Source: Arion vulgaris (taxonomy: Eukaryota; Mollusca; Gastropoda; Stylommatophora; Arionidae). From it: a DNA stretch of 64,000 nt. The translations under genes were made by a program, and so were the position numbers. The notes below the pieces were generated by a model that saw only the letters and a list, made by a program, of their open reading frames with translations, searched no databases and had not been told where the DNA came from. The stretch covers positions 27,964,450-28,028,449 of the forward strand of contig CM036764.1 in NCBI GenBank assembly GCA_020796225.1. Direction: 5' to 3'. Every line of letters begins with the position of its first letter. Position 1 is the first letter of the stretch. Positions 11,839-22,949 of this stretch are shown here, in pieces.

Positions 11839-14017
11839 CTGTGGACAAAGAACTTAAACGTTGAAAACATTAAATACTATAAGTTCTTAATTGAATCAAT
11901 TTGGTGCTATATGAAATACACATTTGCTATCATTCTTTTTGAAGTTTATTGTTTGTTTGTTTGTGTATGTTCTTCTCTACCATTTTGAACATTCTTATTG
12001 TGATATATAAACAGTCTTTGCCAAATTACAGTAAAAATTATAAACCTTTATTAAGCAAGATATATAAGGCAAAACATCAAATTTTTCATCAAGTTTTAGA
12101 AAATAATATTTATTATATTCTTAAGCAGCAAAAGATCTTGCTCAAATGATCTCCAGAAAATATAAAAACTAATCATGGTAAAATAATTGACAATAAATAG
12201 AACGTAGTTAATCAATTCAATATAAGAAAAGTATATTTTAGCTCTCAATATATCATGGACGGAGAAGGGAACAAATAGATAAATCCAGAACAGGCTCAAA
12301 AACAAAGTAAAAAACTGACTGATGCTACAAATAAGAATTGAAAATTAAAGAATTTTGACATATAAAGAGAATGAAGGGTTGGAGAAGATCATTACTGAAG
12401 GAGGCATCCCGGCAAAGAGAAGAGGAAGACCACGGAGAAGTTGGATTCAGGATGTAACTGATGATTTGAGCATGATGCCTGAAGAAGCAGGATATCTGGC
12501 CTATGAAAAGGAGAAATTCTGAAGGACTGTTAGGGTGGCAAATTCTTTCTCAGGACAAGCTATTTCATGATGTTAATTTAGTAGATAAAATTAGATCAGG
12601 TATAGTGTATAACATGTAAATTCTATGCCCAAAATAAAATATATCTGTAGTACAGATTTCTACAAGTTATCATTGTATCTTTACGATACTTGAAAACAAC
12701 ATTTACCAGAGAGACCAGACACAATATTTAGGATGAGAAAACCACACACATGCTCAACACACTTTATACAACATGGATAGGCAACCTTTTTTTTTGGTCT
12801 TAGAGCTGGATGTTGAATAATGCAGATGGTTGAGGGCTAAGAGACCAGTTTAGAAATGAAGATAGTAAAATAGTGGGTACAACATCAGTACTGAACTTCA
12901 TCAAGAGACAACACATTAAGTGGTTTGGTCACATAAGCAGATTACCAACAGATAGTGCATCTCAAAGAGCAATGCCACTCCAATACAGTGGATACAAAGC
13001 AATAGGCAGTCCACGCAAAAAGTGAACCTCAGAGATAACAGAGGCAACAAAAAAACACTGTTTATGAAGCTCACACAAAAGCATGGTCTAGTAATCTTAG
13101 TAATCTCCTTACCCTAACGTTGAGAATCAAAACAGAATTAGAGAAAAAAGAACCATTGTCAATCACAGCACAACATATTAACACTCTTTGGTTCAAATTA
13201 CAAAGGGTCTAAATACGAAGGATTGAGTTCATTGCAGTGGATTTTATCCCCCCTGACTCGGACCCTCTTCGAAGATATGACAAGCCATCTGTCGAGAATA
13301 CTGCACAAAGAACAAACTTTATAACTTCACTTCTGCAAAAATCCTAGGGATCTCTGGAAAAAATGTGGCGCAGTCTAGATTTGAACAACTTTTGGAATGC
13401 AAGTCAGCGGCATAACCATTTAGTCCCATAAAACCTCTGATTCAAATCACAATGAGTGGTAACAAGCGATTATTCTAGAGCAAAGCTAACAAACAATATA
13501 TGAAATCATTAGAGATCTGAGAGCCACAGTAGCGAAATTGTTAGTGAACTCATTTCTTAGACTAGTGGTCTGGATACAATTCCACTGTGGAATATTTCTT
13601 CAACCGTAACAGCTCTCAGGTCGACCTAGCCTCAATTACGGAACAGGAAAAACACTGGGAAGAAGTAAAGGCAGCCAGCATGATGTTGACCATATCACCT
13701 ATCAAGTGCTGACAGTTAATGAAAAATACAGGCCTAACACTGTATTATCCAATAGACCTCGAGGTTTAAGAGAAAGGGTTCCTTTACTTTTTTTGTACTT
13801 TGATATAGAAATTTAATTTCTGACTAGACTCACCGAAATTGATGTGCTCAGGCAACTATAGTAACACATTTAATCAAAAGTGTGTGTGATCTATACAAGC
13901 AAATGCATTCTTAAAACAAAAAGAGCAACAACAAAAATAACATTTCTTACCAGTTTTATCATCTGTTTTCTTGTCAGACGAAGAATATGATAACTTGTCC
14001 TCCACTTGAGATGACAT
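11603..14017 (-). CDS. TMEM263: TMEM263-like small membrane protein (two exons)
   Basis: Coding exons are 13951-14017 and 11603-11838 on the minus strand, joined in phase 1 (donor GTAAGAAATG, acceptor CTTTGTCCACAG). They give a 100-residue protein. The N-terminus (1-30) is hydrophilic and acidic, starting MSSQVEDKLSYSSSDKK. Residues about 32-80 are Gly/Ala/Val-rich with two weakly hydrophobic stretches (SATGVVTGAAGYGVSGAKWV, then GTAIVHTTLSAGSVV). The C-terminus is VANKLPLSVVSKKDKKE. From memory of the family, vertebrate TMEM263 is about 116 residues, has a similar GG.AW.GGK core and ends VVNKVPL followed by a lysine-rich tail; this is the basis of the call. The role of TMEM263 is poorly defined; in vertebrates it has been linked to growth and skeletal phenotypes. 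A polyadenylation signal follows 41 bases after the stop. A minisatellite lies just upstream. Confidence 0.87.
12365..12600 (+). mobile_element. LINE 3' end, family A
   Basis: Plus copy of the family A tail, inside the TMEM263-like intron: GAAGGAGGCATCCCGGCAAAG, GAAGAGGAAGACCACGGAG, TTCAGGATGTAACTGATG and GGACAAGCTATTT. It encodes the RGRPRRSWIQDVTDD end of the LINE ORF. Confidence 0.9.
12836..13090 (+). mobile_element. LINE reverse-transcriptase C-terminal fragment
   Basis: Plus frame reads FIKRQHIKWFGHISRLP, then DSASQRAMPLQYSGYKAIG and SPRKK, a typical end of LINE RT ORFs ('rl.wfGHi.R.p...RRPRkkW'). It lies in the TMEM263-like intron. Confidence 0.8.
13195..13445 (-). mobile_element. tRNA-derived SINE, family B
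   Basis: Shares GTCTAAATACGAAGGATTG, TACTGCACAAAG and GCAAAAATCCTAGGGATCTC with 6660 and 16318. The tRNA-like head is at the right end (sense GGGACTAAATGGTTATGCCG). Confidence 0.85.
13525..13800 (+). mobile_element. tRNA-derived SINE, family C
   Basis: Head resembles GTAGCGAAATTGTTAGT (box A region), followed by CAGCTCTCAGGTCGACCTAG, GGCAGCCAGCATGATGTTGA, ACAGGCCTAACACTGTATT and a 3' AAAGGGTTCCTTTACTTTTT. Copies at 53712 and 59190 share all these blocks. Confidence 0.88.
13951..14017 (-). CDS. TMEM263: TMEM263-like gene, exon 1 (start)
   Basis: ATG at 14017-14015, 22 codons plus one base, then donor GTAAGAA at 13950. The encoded N-terminus is Ser/Asp/Lys-rich and hydrophilic. A TATATATAAA stretch lies about 80 bases upstream (near 14095-14105) and could be a TATA element, but this is only a possibility. 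Confidence 0.8.
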
Positions 14018-14203
14018 ACTGGTCAACAGTTAAATGATTTGTGGCTGACTGTTAAGCCACTACAATAGATGCAACCCACGGCTACAGCTGATACTTTATA
14101 TATATAAAAACGGATCAATGCTTGCCTGCCTAGAAGATGAAAATGAAAGAAAAGAACAATGCTCAGCAAAGTTTTTTGCATTACTGAATTATGCTAGTCT
14201 TCT

Positions 14204-15168
14204 TCTTCTCTTAACTCCCAACAAATTCCCCCAACCATATCTGTCTTGAGCAAGCCCACCTCAATCCTTAACTGCTCTCCCAGAATCTGATTGAAAAAAT
14301 GTGTTGACGTTCTTCTCTTAACTCCCAACAAATTTCCCCCAACCATATCTGTCTTGAGCAAGCCCACCTCAATCCTTAACTGCTCTCCCAGAATCTGATT
14401 GAAAAAATGTGTTGACGTTCTTCTCTTAACTCCCAACAAATTCCCCCAACCATATCTGTCTTGAGCAAGCCCACCTCAATCCTTAACTGCTCTCCCAGAA
14501 TCTGATTGAAAAAATGTGTTGACGTTCTTCTCTTAACTCCCAACAAATTTCCCCCAACCATATCTGTCTTGAGCAAGCCCACCTCAATCCTTAACTGCTC
14601 TCCCAGAATCTGATTGAAAAAATGTGTTGACGTTCTTCTCTTAACTCCCAACAAATTCCCCCAACCATATCTGTCTTGAGCAAGCCCACCTCAATCCTTA
14701 ACTGCTCTCCCAGAATCTGATTGAAAAAATGTGTTGACGTTCTTCTCTTAACTCCCAACAAATTCCCCCAACCATATCTGTCTTGAGCAAGCCCACCTCA
14801 ATCCTTAACTGCTCTCCCAGAATCTGATTGAAAAAATGTGTTGACGTTCTTCTCTTAACTCCCAACAAATTCCCCCAACCATATCTGTCTTGAGCAAGCC
14901 CACCTCAATCCTTAACTGCTCTCCCAGAATCTGATTGAAAAAATGTGTTGACGTTCTTCTCTTAACTCCCAACAAATTCCCCCAACCATATCTGTCTTGA
15001 GCAAGCCCACCTCAATCCTTAACTGCTCTCCCAGAATCTGATTGAAAAAATGTGTTGACGTTCTTCTCTTAACTCCCAACAAATTCCCCCAACCATATCT
15101 GTCTTGAGCAAGCCCACCTCAATCCTTAACTGCTCTCCCAGAATCTGATTGAAAAAATGTGTTGACGT
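14204..15168. repeat. 107-bp minisatellite, 9 copies, upstream of the TMEM263-like gene
   Basis: Unit begins TTCTTCTCTTAACTCCC and ends AAAAAATGTGTTGACG. The period is 107 bases and copies are nearly identical; the main variation is an extra T before CCCCC in copies 2 and 4. It starts about 190 bases upstream of the start codon at 14017. Open frames inside it merely reflect absence of stops in the unit. Confidence 0.97.
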
Positions 15169-15720
15169 TTCAGTATCTAGCTTTTTTTTCTATGGTGGGC
15201 CGCCAACCCAACACCCTTCAGGGTAGGAGGTGTCCCCTCTTCGTCTGATCCCTACACTTTGATCTGTTCACCATGTTTAAACCTGCAGACAGCAATGCTA
15301 CCTTCACATAGTTCTCTGAGATAGTCAAGCCCTCCCACGAACTACATGGTGGGGACACTGTTGGGATGGATGCTAGTCTTACAGTACTTTAATTCGAAAT
15401 TACTTTCTTTGTTATATTTGTATGCTAATATAACATTTTCTGTCATAAAATAAACGATCATAATTTTGAAGAAACAACAAGCATTACCTTCTTAGAAATT
15501 CTGACTTGAGCTCAAAAATAAGCCATTATGCACTGACAATTAGGCTATTTTCTCAATTCAATATACTTGTATCTTCATGTGTTTAGAATCAATAATAGCA
15601 AACATTCTAGAACATTTTTTTATTTTGCTCACAGATCATAATTCTCAAATTTCATATTCCTGGTGGCACTAATTGATATATCTTGAACTTTATGTCTTTA
15701 CAATTATAAATTTTAACAAC
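15169..15720. other. Non-coding stretch after the minisatellite
   Basis: 15195-15365 is GC-richer (GGTGGGCCGCCAACCC, ACTACATGGTGGGGACA) and may be an unclassified retroposon; no second copy was recognised. The rest is AT-rich. Confidence 0.35.
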
Positions 15721-15724
15721 ATAA

Positions 15725-16035
15725 TTTGCCTACCGTACAGCAGAGAAGAGAAAAAACAAAGACATCCTACAAGACCTGCATATCAAGGAGCATTGGCTCA
15801 TAAAAAATCATGTCCCAGAATATTTCATATTCTGGCCATGTTAAATTTCAGTGGTTTGGAGAGAACAGTAATGGAAGGCATGGTTTCTGGAGTACGAGGC
15901 AGAGCAAATTGAAAGTGGCAGCAGGGCATCAAAGAAACATTGAACATGACGTTGGAAGAGGCGAGAGAACTTGTTAGAGACAGAGAGTTTCAGGCAGACT
16001 GTGATGAAAGCAATGAAGGGACATGCTACTACTTG
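15725..16035 (+). mobile_element. LINE 3' end, family B-like
   Basis: Plus frame: SGLERTVMEGMVSGVRGR, then KWQQGIKETLNMTLEEAREL and VRDREF. The same blocks recur at 45520-45855 and match the 'r.gletril.G.v.GrRGRpR..W.qdIketlnm' end of this LINE group. Confidence 0.85.
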
Positions 16036-16317
16036 ACTTGACGGTAGGTCGAAAAATCATTTATGTATTTCATCATTTTAAAGCTCAGCTCAATTCTCTC
16101 AACACCCTTACACATCGGACAAGACCCATATGTTCTCCATCCCCCAGTGCAGCAGCTATCTTAGAGTTCCTTATTCCTTTGAGGTTACTTCATTCAATTC
16201 CTTAAACGGTAGACAGCTTGTGGTTGATTAATCTGACTCTTGTGTGTTTCTTTTTCCAACTTTTCTGAATCACAAGTGGTATAAAGAAAGATATTTGGAT
16301 AGCTTAATCTCAGTTAA

Positions 16318-16556
16318 AGGTCTAAAGCCGATGGATTGACTTTATTGCACCAAGTTTTACCACATATTGCTTGGCCTTTCTTCCCATAAATATCATGCCC
16401 CATGTTGAAAGTATTGCAAAACAAAAACGTGAATTCCGTAGTCTCTGCAAAAATCCTAGGGATCTCTTGAAAAAAAAATGCACTTGTGAGCTGAACAAAG
16501 CGAATTCAAACCCACAACTTTTTGAGTGCAAAGACACAGCTTAACCACAGAGACCT
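16318..16556 (-). mobile_element. tRNA-derived SINE, family B (best head)
   Basis: Sense strand starts AGGTCTCTGTGGTTAAGC, with CTTTGCACTCAAAAAGTTGT and box-B-like GGGTTTGAATTC: a clear tRNA-like head. The body has AAAATCCTAGGGATCTC (plus strand) as in the other two copies. Confidence 0.87.
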
Positions 16557-17255
16557 ACTAAAAGTTAAAAGACTGTTAGGTCAAAGTCCTTCCCGCAAAA
16601 CAAAAGACATGACCTTTCAGAGTTGCTTACGAAATCCTTGATCCTCCAAGCTGCCTGTCCTGAATGCTTACTATCAGTTATAAAGTTCATATTTCCCCAA
16701 GCCACAAAGTGAGATTAAAACTTCATTTCTCTGTTTTGGGATCTCACTGTCTCATCTCTCAATAATTTTCCAGGTTGTCACAGTGCGTTTCTCAAATTTC
16801 TCTACTCAAGACATGTCCAAAAAATGATGATTACTTCTTTTTTGTGTTAATAATAAGTTTCTTCTGTGCATTTACCCTTTTCAACACTAGTCTTATTTAG
16901 TCTTATGTATGATTCTCAGCATTTTTCTGTATAATTACAATTTTGTGGTCTCTATAGAGTTCTTGCTAGTTATTTATGTATTGTTTCATCACTCTCCTCC
17001 ATATGTTAGAATTTTCACTATGCAGTGATGGAACTATATTTTGATTCTTAGTTTCAAATAAAATGACTGGTTGCATGCAATGTCATTCATTTTCTAGAAT
17101 AATGTTTCCTTATCTATCCCTTACTTCTGTACCACATTTCTACTCTGATGTTATCAGTTATAATGTATTTAAATGAATTGATCTGTCTTAGTAACGTTAC
17201 ATTTACAACGATGGTGAATGCTAGCAGATTCTGCATTTTGTTAGATGGAATTATC
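16557..17255 (-). other. Degenerate, possibly LINE-derived
   Basis: The minus strand around 16790-16850 reads IIIFWTCLE-like, reminiscent of the LINE 'FGHv' block, but too decayed to call firmly. No gene is supported. Confidence 0.3.
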
Positions 17256-17261
17256 TCATCA

Positions 17262-17712
17262 TCATCAAATAGCTTGTTTGTCCTGAGCAGAACTTTGCCA
17301 CCCCAACACTCCTCCAGAATTTCTCTCTCTCATAGGCCTGCCTCTGCAGCTGAAATGTTCAAACCATCAGTTACATCCTGATTCCATCTTCTCCGTGCTT
17401 TTCCTCTTCTTCTCTTTGCTGGTATGCCTCCTTCCATGATGGTCTTCTCCAGTCCTTCCTGTCTTTTTATATGTTCAAAATATCTCAATTTTCTATTTCT
17501 TATTTATGTCATTAACCAGTTTTCGTTGATTTTGATTTATTTCTGGATAGATTTATTTGTTCTTTTCTCTGTCCATGAGGACTCTTCTGTAACACTTATA
17601 TTCAAAAGAACATATGTGTTTTCCACTGCCTTATTAAATGTCCATGCTTCACACCCATATGTTGCCACTGGAAATATGCATGCTCTTAGTATTCTGATTG
17701 ATATTATCTCAT
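17262..17712 (-). mobile_element. LINE 3' region, family A (about 450 bp)
   Basis: Minus-strand copy running from the 3' end (ATAGCTTGT.TGTCCTGAGCA region) through the RGKARRRWNQDVTDG-like block to the upstream 'ATYGCEAWTFNKAVE' type region (CATCATTTAATAA side near 17630-17700). Longest of the family A copies with 29855 and 55955. Confidence 0.9.
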
Positions 17713-17729
17713 AATAAATAAAAATATAT

Positions 17730-17905
17730 ATTCCTTTTGTCTGTTATACGTCACATAGGGACTGCAAGTAATTTCTCCATATTGCTCTGTCCTGGGCAAC
17801 TCGCTTAATCTCCTCCATGGAATTAAGTCTGATACTTCTTGCCTCTCTCATCAAAGTTCGTTTTAGGGTTTCCCTAAGGCATACTCTCTTTCTTGAACTC
17901 TTTGT
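17730..17905 (-). mobile_element. LINE ORF end, another family
   Basis: The minus frame reads LRETLKRTLMREARSIRLN, then SMEEIKRVAQDRAIWRNYL and QSLCDV before a stop: the typical 'a.DR..Wr.lv.alc' end of LINE RT proteins. Confidence 0.75.
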
Positions 17906-18478
17906 CTCTCAATTCAATGCCTGATGTGGTATTCTTTATTTTATAACAGAACAAAAGTTCATCTTGTTTTGTACAGCACATAACATTTACTCAGGAGTTG
18001 GAACTGGCTGTCACTATCCCCAATAAGTGAGTGAATATGTGATTGAAAGCAACTTTTTAATATTTTTTCTCTTCACTTTTGTGGAAAGTATTGTGAGCTG
18101 TAATTTTTGAATTTTGAATTAAGTATGGAGCATTGGTTGTTGTTACTTTAATGTGTTGTGGTAGTTATACAATATTATCTACTTTGTGGTCTTTCACATA
18201 CTTTAAAACCAGATCATTAATTACTGTAGACACACATAATGTTAAATATAACATGGAAATCACAATTCTTGATAAGTAATATGAATTATGTAACACAATG
18301 CTGCTGACCTAAGTTTGATTCTTTCTTTCCCCTTGAATATCTGGAGTAAAATAATGGAAGACTGTACCAGAACTTAAGCCTGAAAAAATCAAACAATTAC
18401 AAGATTATATAACTAAAGACAATGTAACATTCTTTTCTTTTGTCCTTCTCTGCTTTTCTTTGCCGTTAGGCGTAGCCG
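17906..18478. other. Non-coding stretch, nothing recognised
   Basis: AT-rich, no supported frame, no matched repeat. Confidence 0.4.
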
Positions 18479-18480
18479 GT

Positions 18481-18790
18481 TTAACTGATGATCGGTTTCC
18501 GAGATAGTGCACGCTCAGTCGCATGATATGCTATGTTATTGTGGAGTTTTAAGATGTCTATAACTCCCATCAATCCATCTTTTTCTTGGTCTGCTCTTGA
18601 TGATTCCATTTTCAGGTTGTACGCTCTTGCAACAGGTGTATTCGGGTTCATTCTCACCAAGTTGTTAAACCATTTGAGTCTCTGTATTTCAATGAATCTA
18701 ATAGCAGGTGTTGTTCCAACTGTTCTTCTAATTTCCTCATTTCGTATATGGTGTAACATTGACATGTATTATATTATATACAACAGGTAA
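18481..18790 (-). mobile_element. LINE reverse-transcriptase C-terminal fragment
   Basis: A 94-codon minus frame: RNEEIRRTVGTTPAIRFIEI, then QRLKWFNNLVRMNPNTPVAR and AY. It matches the 'I..r.g..p....i...rLkW.gHlvRM.....' region of LINE RTs and resembles 50930-51340 on the plus strand. Confidence 0.85.
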
Positions 18791-19435
18791 CGGTGAGGTT
18801 CAGTTAAACAGATAACCAGTCCAGCGAAACTAACACATCAAATGAACCATTTTAAAACTGCAAATTAGCATGAAAATTTAGTCTTCACACAAATATCTTA
18901 GAGATAAGTTTTTATAATATATATTTTTCCATAACAAAATTTAGAATTTCTTATACCATATTTTTAAAACATCTATTGTAACCCACCAACCGGAGTCATT
19001 CATGGCAAACAAGTACTAATATCCAGATCATTTTAGGGCTCTTAGTGATTTATTATCTAACTGTATATGTTATGTCTGCTGTATAAGAAGTCTGAATCTT
19101 TTCGCTCCCATTGTATCGTTTGCTTGATAAAGGCTTTTTGATCAAAAAGTCGCTGTAAATTGTTTTTGTACTTTGTAAAACTAAAGTACTTTGTTTTTAT
19201 ATATTTTGCCATTACTAATATCAAGGGTAATGATATGAATAACGAATGTGTTGACATAATAAATATTTATGTACAAGGTAATAGTTTAGGTACCATTCCA
19301 TCTACTCCAACCCATATTGCAACATAAATGTTGTAAGTATTGATATGTGAATGTTGTATATTTAAAATATCAAACTTGTCTCTATGGTACAAGAGAAAAA
19401 CCAGTGTGTGAGTGTGAGGGGTGCTTGAGAAAAGT
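18791..19435. other. Mostly unrecognised; short dispersed motif at 19112-19185
   Basis: TTGATAAAGGCTTTTTGATC followed by an AAAAAGTCGCTGTA-type stretch and TTGTAAAAC recurs, diverged, at 63180-63245 (GGCTTTTTGGTTGAAACATC). It is likely the end of a shared unknown retroelement. The rest is AT-rich. Confidence 0.4.
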
Positions 19436-19439
19436 CATC

Positions 19440-19725
19440 ATCCTAGCCTGAGGGTACAAAAAGATAGATTGAGAAGCACAGATATAAGAAAAATTGTTGG
19501 TGCCACATCTACAATTGAATATGTGCAGAGACGAAAATAAAATGGTTCTATGATCTTGTGTGAAAATGAAGTAAAGTCTGCTATCAACCTACAACTTTTG
19601 CACCTACAGCAGTGAAATATATGGGTTTAAGAGCATGAGGAAGACCAAAAGGAAGATTGATAAACAACATTTTTAAAAAATACAACAGACTTGGCCCAAC
19701 AAGAACTTGAATTTGAGGCTTCACT
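19440..19725 (+). mobile_element. Degenerate LINE ORF end
   Basis: Plus frame pieces DRLRSTDIRKIVGATSTIEY and VQRRK, followed after stops by HEEDQKED: same layout as the LINE end at 50930-51340 (rLq..dIR..vg.tsy.eyieR....), strongly decayed. Confidence 0.65.
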
Positions 19726-20730
19726 TTACTGCATTTCTGACGTGGCGAGACAAGTCAGTTGAGTGTGAAGTTGAGTTAGTGTCAGTCATGTTTGTAACCA
19801 GTTCACCTCTGCAGTTCTCTTGCTTGTCAGTCCACATCCACTTCGTACAGTCCATCCATCTATACTGTTGTTATTGTATATTAGTATTAATACCTCAAAG
19901 TTAAAGCTTACCTTAATTAAATTTCTTAATAATTAGTAAATGAAAGGATTAATGGATTAACTAGAAAGTAGAAAGTTAAACGCCAGGAGCCATTGCAGCA
20001 AACGCGTTTTATTTCCAAACAAAAATGTATACTTGCTACTCTTATTAAACGTTTAACAAGTAGACAATAATACACTGAACGCATTGATGCACAATTGCAA
20101 TTTCAACATTGATTATTGATCAGCGAGTATCAGTGACTGTTGCAATATAAATGAAAATGAATAAGTATGGACGTGATGTTCAAAACAATGCGAAACAGAA
20201 TTTTGCCACTATTGTTTGACGTTGATATTTTATAAACACTGCTCACCTACACAGCCTGGCGTTTCAGTTATTTAATATGAAATTCCTGTAAATTAAGGTT
20301 TCTATACATTGGGCTGCTGCTTTGCAGTTTACGATAAGATTCACAACAGATATGTGTCATGTAAAACTGCCACGTTCTCTGTTTTGTCCAACTTGTTTAT
20401 TTGTGAATGTCTTGTGCAGTAAACAAGCTGGATGTTGATTGGCTAGAACAACAGAATTCAGCCAATCAAAAGGAATAATAGTTCAATTGTTTTATTCAAC
20501 GTTACAAATGTAACAACCAAAACAAATACTCACGATAATGTCAAATACAGAAACTGCACAGGAGAAAGAATATAGAAATCTCTTCCTGACCTGACGCTGT
20601 GAGGCATACAGGATTCGAGAAAGAAAGAAAGAAAGTGATAAGTCGCTGGAAATAACGTAAGGCAGGAAATAACGTAAATGGGCACTTGCAATAAAATAGA
20701 AGATATGTACTTGCAGAGAACGGATTGTGA
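19726..20730. other. Non-coding; inverted CCAAT palindrome at 20435-20469
   Basis: TTGATTGGCT (20435-20444) and AGCCAATCAA (20460-20469) form a perfect 10-bp inverted repeat with a 15-base spacer and two CCAAT boxes. A (GAAA)n run is near 20620-20635. No coding exon recognised. Confidence 0.45.
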
Positions 20731-20734
20731 TGTT

Positions 20735-21340
20735 ATGTTATGTTATGCGATCGACGTCATGGCACATTGGGCATTCCCATTCGTGCTCTGTCCTCCGTTG
20801 CAGCAGCCATCCCAAAGTCCATTTGCTCACTGTACCCATGAGAAGTTGATTACTATATCTTCTCTCTCTACCACGAAGACGACACTGTCTGGCATGTCCA
20901 AACTTAACGCCTAATTCTCGAACTCGTTCCAGTGTCTGAGACCCGCCCATGTCACACAATTGAGAGCGTACCGCATTGATGATATCGGCTCTGTCCATGC
21001 TTCTACCCACTTGAGTCGGGGCACTGTTTGCAAGAGAGTCAGCACGCTCGTTACCCGCACTCCAGCATGTCCAGGCGTGTACAGCCAAGTCATTTTCTTG
21101 AGATGTGATCTCCGAATGATGTCCACCCATTCCACACGCATACTTTCAGATTCAATCAGTTGAAGCATATTCATCGAGTCTGATATGATGATCGTATGGG
21201 TAACCTGTTGCTCAGCCACCCATGACAGAGCCCTGTAGGCAGCGGTGATCTCCATAATCATGCTCGATGTCGTTGTCTCAAATTGTGATGTGCTCATAGT
21301 TATGATGACAAAAAAACTGATGAATTCAACCATCACTCTT
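20735..21340 (-). mobile_element. LINE 3' region with RNase H domain
   Basis: Two overlapping minus frames, joined by a frameshift near 21040, cover the RNase H core: the Glu in MEITAAYRALSW, the Asp in IIISDSMNMLQL, and PGHAGV followed by GNERADSLANSAP with the last His and Asp. After it comes LRGRERRYSNQLLMGTVSKW and TLGWLL, then CPMC. A second copy of the 3' end is at 58640-58835 on the other strand. Confidence 0.88.
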
Positions 21341-22670
21341 CTTTTGTTGTCCCACTGTTATCGAGTTGTTGCCCAGTGTCGTGGTTTTCTGTTTTGGTCT
21401 TGCGCTGCTTTAGTGGCTTGAGTGATAGTTCTTTTTGACAGAATTCTGTGATGCCATCTGACCATCTTATTCGTGGTCTTTCTCTCACATTCTTGTCTGA
21501 TGTTCTGTTTTAGAAGACTATACCGTTGAGTTTTGTTGCATTCTTATTAAGTAGTCGAAACACTTCATTCTTTGATTCACAATGTAATTCAAGAAAGGTT
21601 ATGTCCTAACTTTCTTTCTTATACTGATGTTGGTGACTTTGTATTTTCTTGTGTTGTTTGTAGCTTTTCGTAGGCATCGTATTTCACATGTATTTTTTGG
21701 GATGACTGTTCTTTGCTTATTGTCCTTGTTTGGCTCTAGTAACACAACATAGGGTCATCATTACATGTAGTGAATTACAAAAATGGAAAACACACACACA
21801 CGGAAGACAAGGAACTACTAGAAAAATGGAATCAGTATATTAGATAAATGTACAAAGACATCAAAAAGTAAAGACACGATGATGGAAAGTTGATGGAAAG
21901 ATCCAGAACCTTTGTTAGAGCAAGTTATCATCATCAGGTTCTGTCTTCGCTCGAAGATTGGCTGCAATGGCTTTCTAATCTCTTTCACGATGACAAACCG
22001 CTTTTCCGAAAGCGTCTCTTATGTGACCAGCACATTTTTTCTCATGTTTGGACTTGTGGGACCCGGTTTTGTTGCCCAGCTATTGAGTTTAGTGCCTGAA
22101 GCAACACTGTGAGCTTTTAATTTCATTCGAAATGATGTAGGTTTGTGTTCTTGTGCTTGTGTTTTAAACAGCATAATCAGAAAATGGTAACAACTGCTAA
22201 ATCTTATACAACAGTACTTGTGCAGAATGTTTTTAAAGTGACAGCTGTTTCCTTTGATTATAAATTAAAGTGGTGGACTGTTGGTGATGGCACTCTCGCG
22301 GTCGTTTAATGAATTTATTGTTTAATATGTGCGCAAGCTGCTGGTTTGTGTTGGGACTTTTGTTTCTTTCACGAGTTCAGATGAGTCAATGATGAGCATT
22401 TTGAGTGGTGTTTAATAGCATAGGAATGGTACAATTGTACGGCAGGCAGCACATTGTCATGAAATTTGAACCACGACTGCCTAACTACCTTAGATGTTAG
22501 GTACCTTGAGACAGTTCTACTTTCAAAAGTGCCAAGGGTTTATTACTACAGTTAGTTTTTTTCGTTTAATTTTAACTTCTGATTTTTCAATAGCAACATA
22601 GAATGCGAATCATGGACCATATTATTTGCATTAAATAATAAAATCGAATATCTTGATATAAAATGCTAAA
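21341..22670. other. Mostly unrecognised; possible decayed LINE end at 21400-21560 (minus)
   Basis: The minus frame near 21400-21500 reads RPRIRWSDGITEFCQKE, resembling the 'GRPR.RW.DgI' end of LINE RTs. The rest, including 21890-22112, has short frames without motifs. Confidence 0.4.
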
Positions 22671-22699
22671 GCAAAATGAGTAGAACGTCATGGACACAT

Positions 22700-22880
22700 A
22701 CATATATATATATATACGTCAAATCTCGAACATCGAGAACCAGTGGCTCATGAACATTATGGTGTCTCGGAAACTGAGAAAAGTTGCTAACATTAAACGT
22801 CACAGTAGTTTGGAGAGAACAGTAAAGGTCACTGGAAGACGAGGCAGTGGATGACAACCAACCAATTCTACCCATTACCC
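22700..22880 (+). mobile_element. LINE 3' fragment, family B-like
   Basis: Plus frame has ENQWLMNIMVSRKLRKVANI and KRHSSLERTV, then RRGSG: the family B block seen at 27030, 45520 and 60850. A (TA)n run precedes it. Confidence 0.7.
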
Positions 22881-22949
22881 TGATGTCGTACACCGACATG
22901 CTGAAACTTGTCTACCTCTTTATGTTCCCATTATATTTCTATATGTATC

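Noticed and set aside
14194..14654. Open frames of 81 and 92 codons with internal repeats
   Set aside because: Made by the 107-bp minisatellite. The unit length is not a multiple of three, so no frame is kept across the array.
19112..19185. Possible hammerhead-ribozyme-like motif (TTGATAAAG...; second copy near 63180 with TTGAAACATC)
   Set aside because: The conserved CUGAUGA core is not intact and I could not form the stems. Kept only as a dispersed motif.
21890..22112. Two overlapping plus frames of 66-69 codons
   Set aside because: No domain, no splice context and no codon pattern to support a gene.
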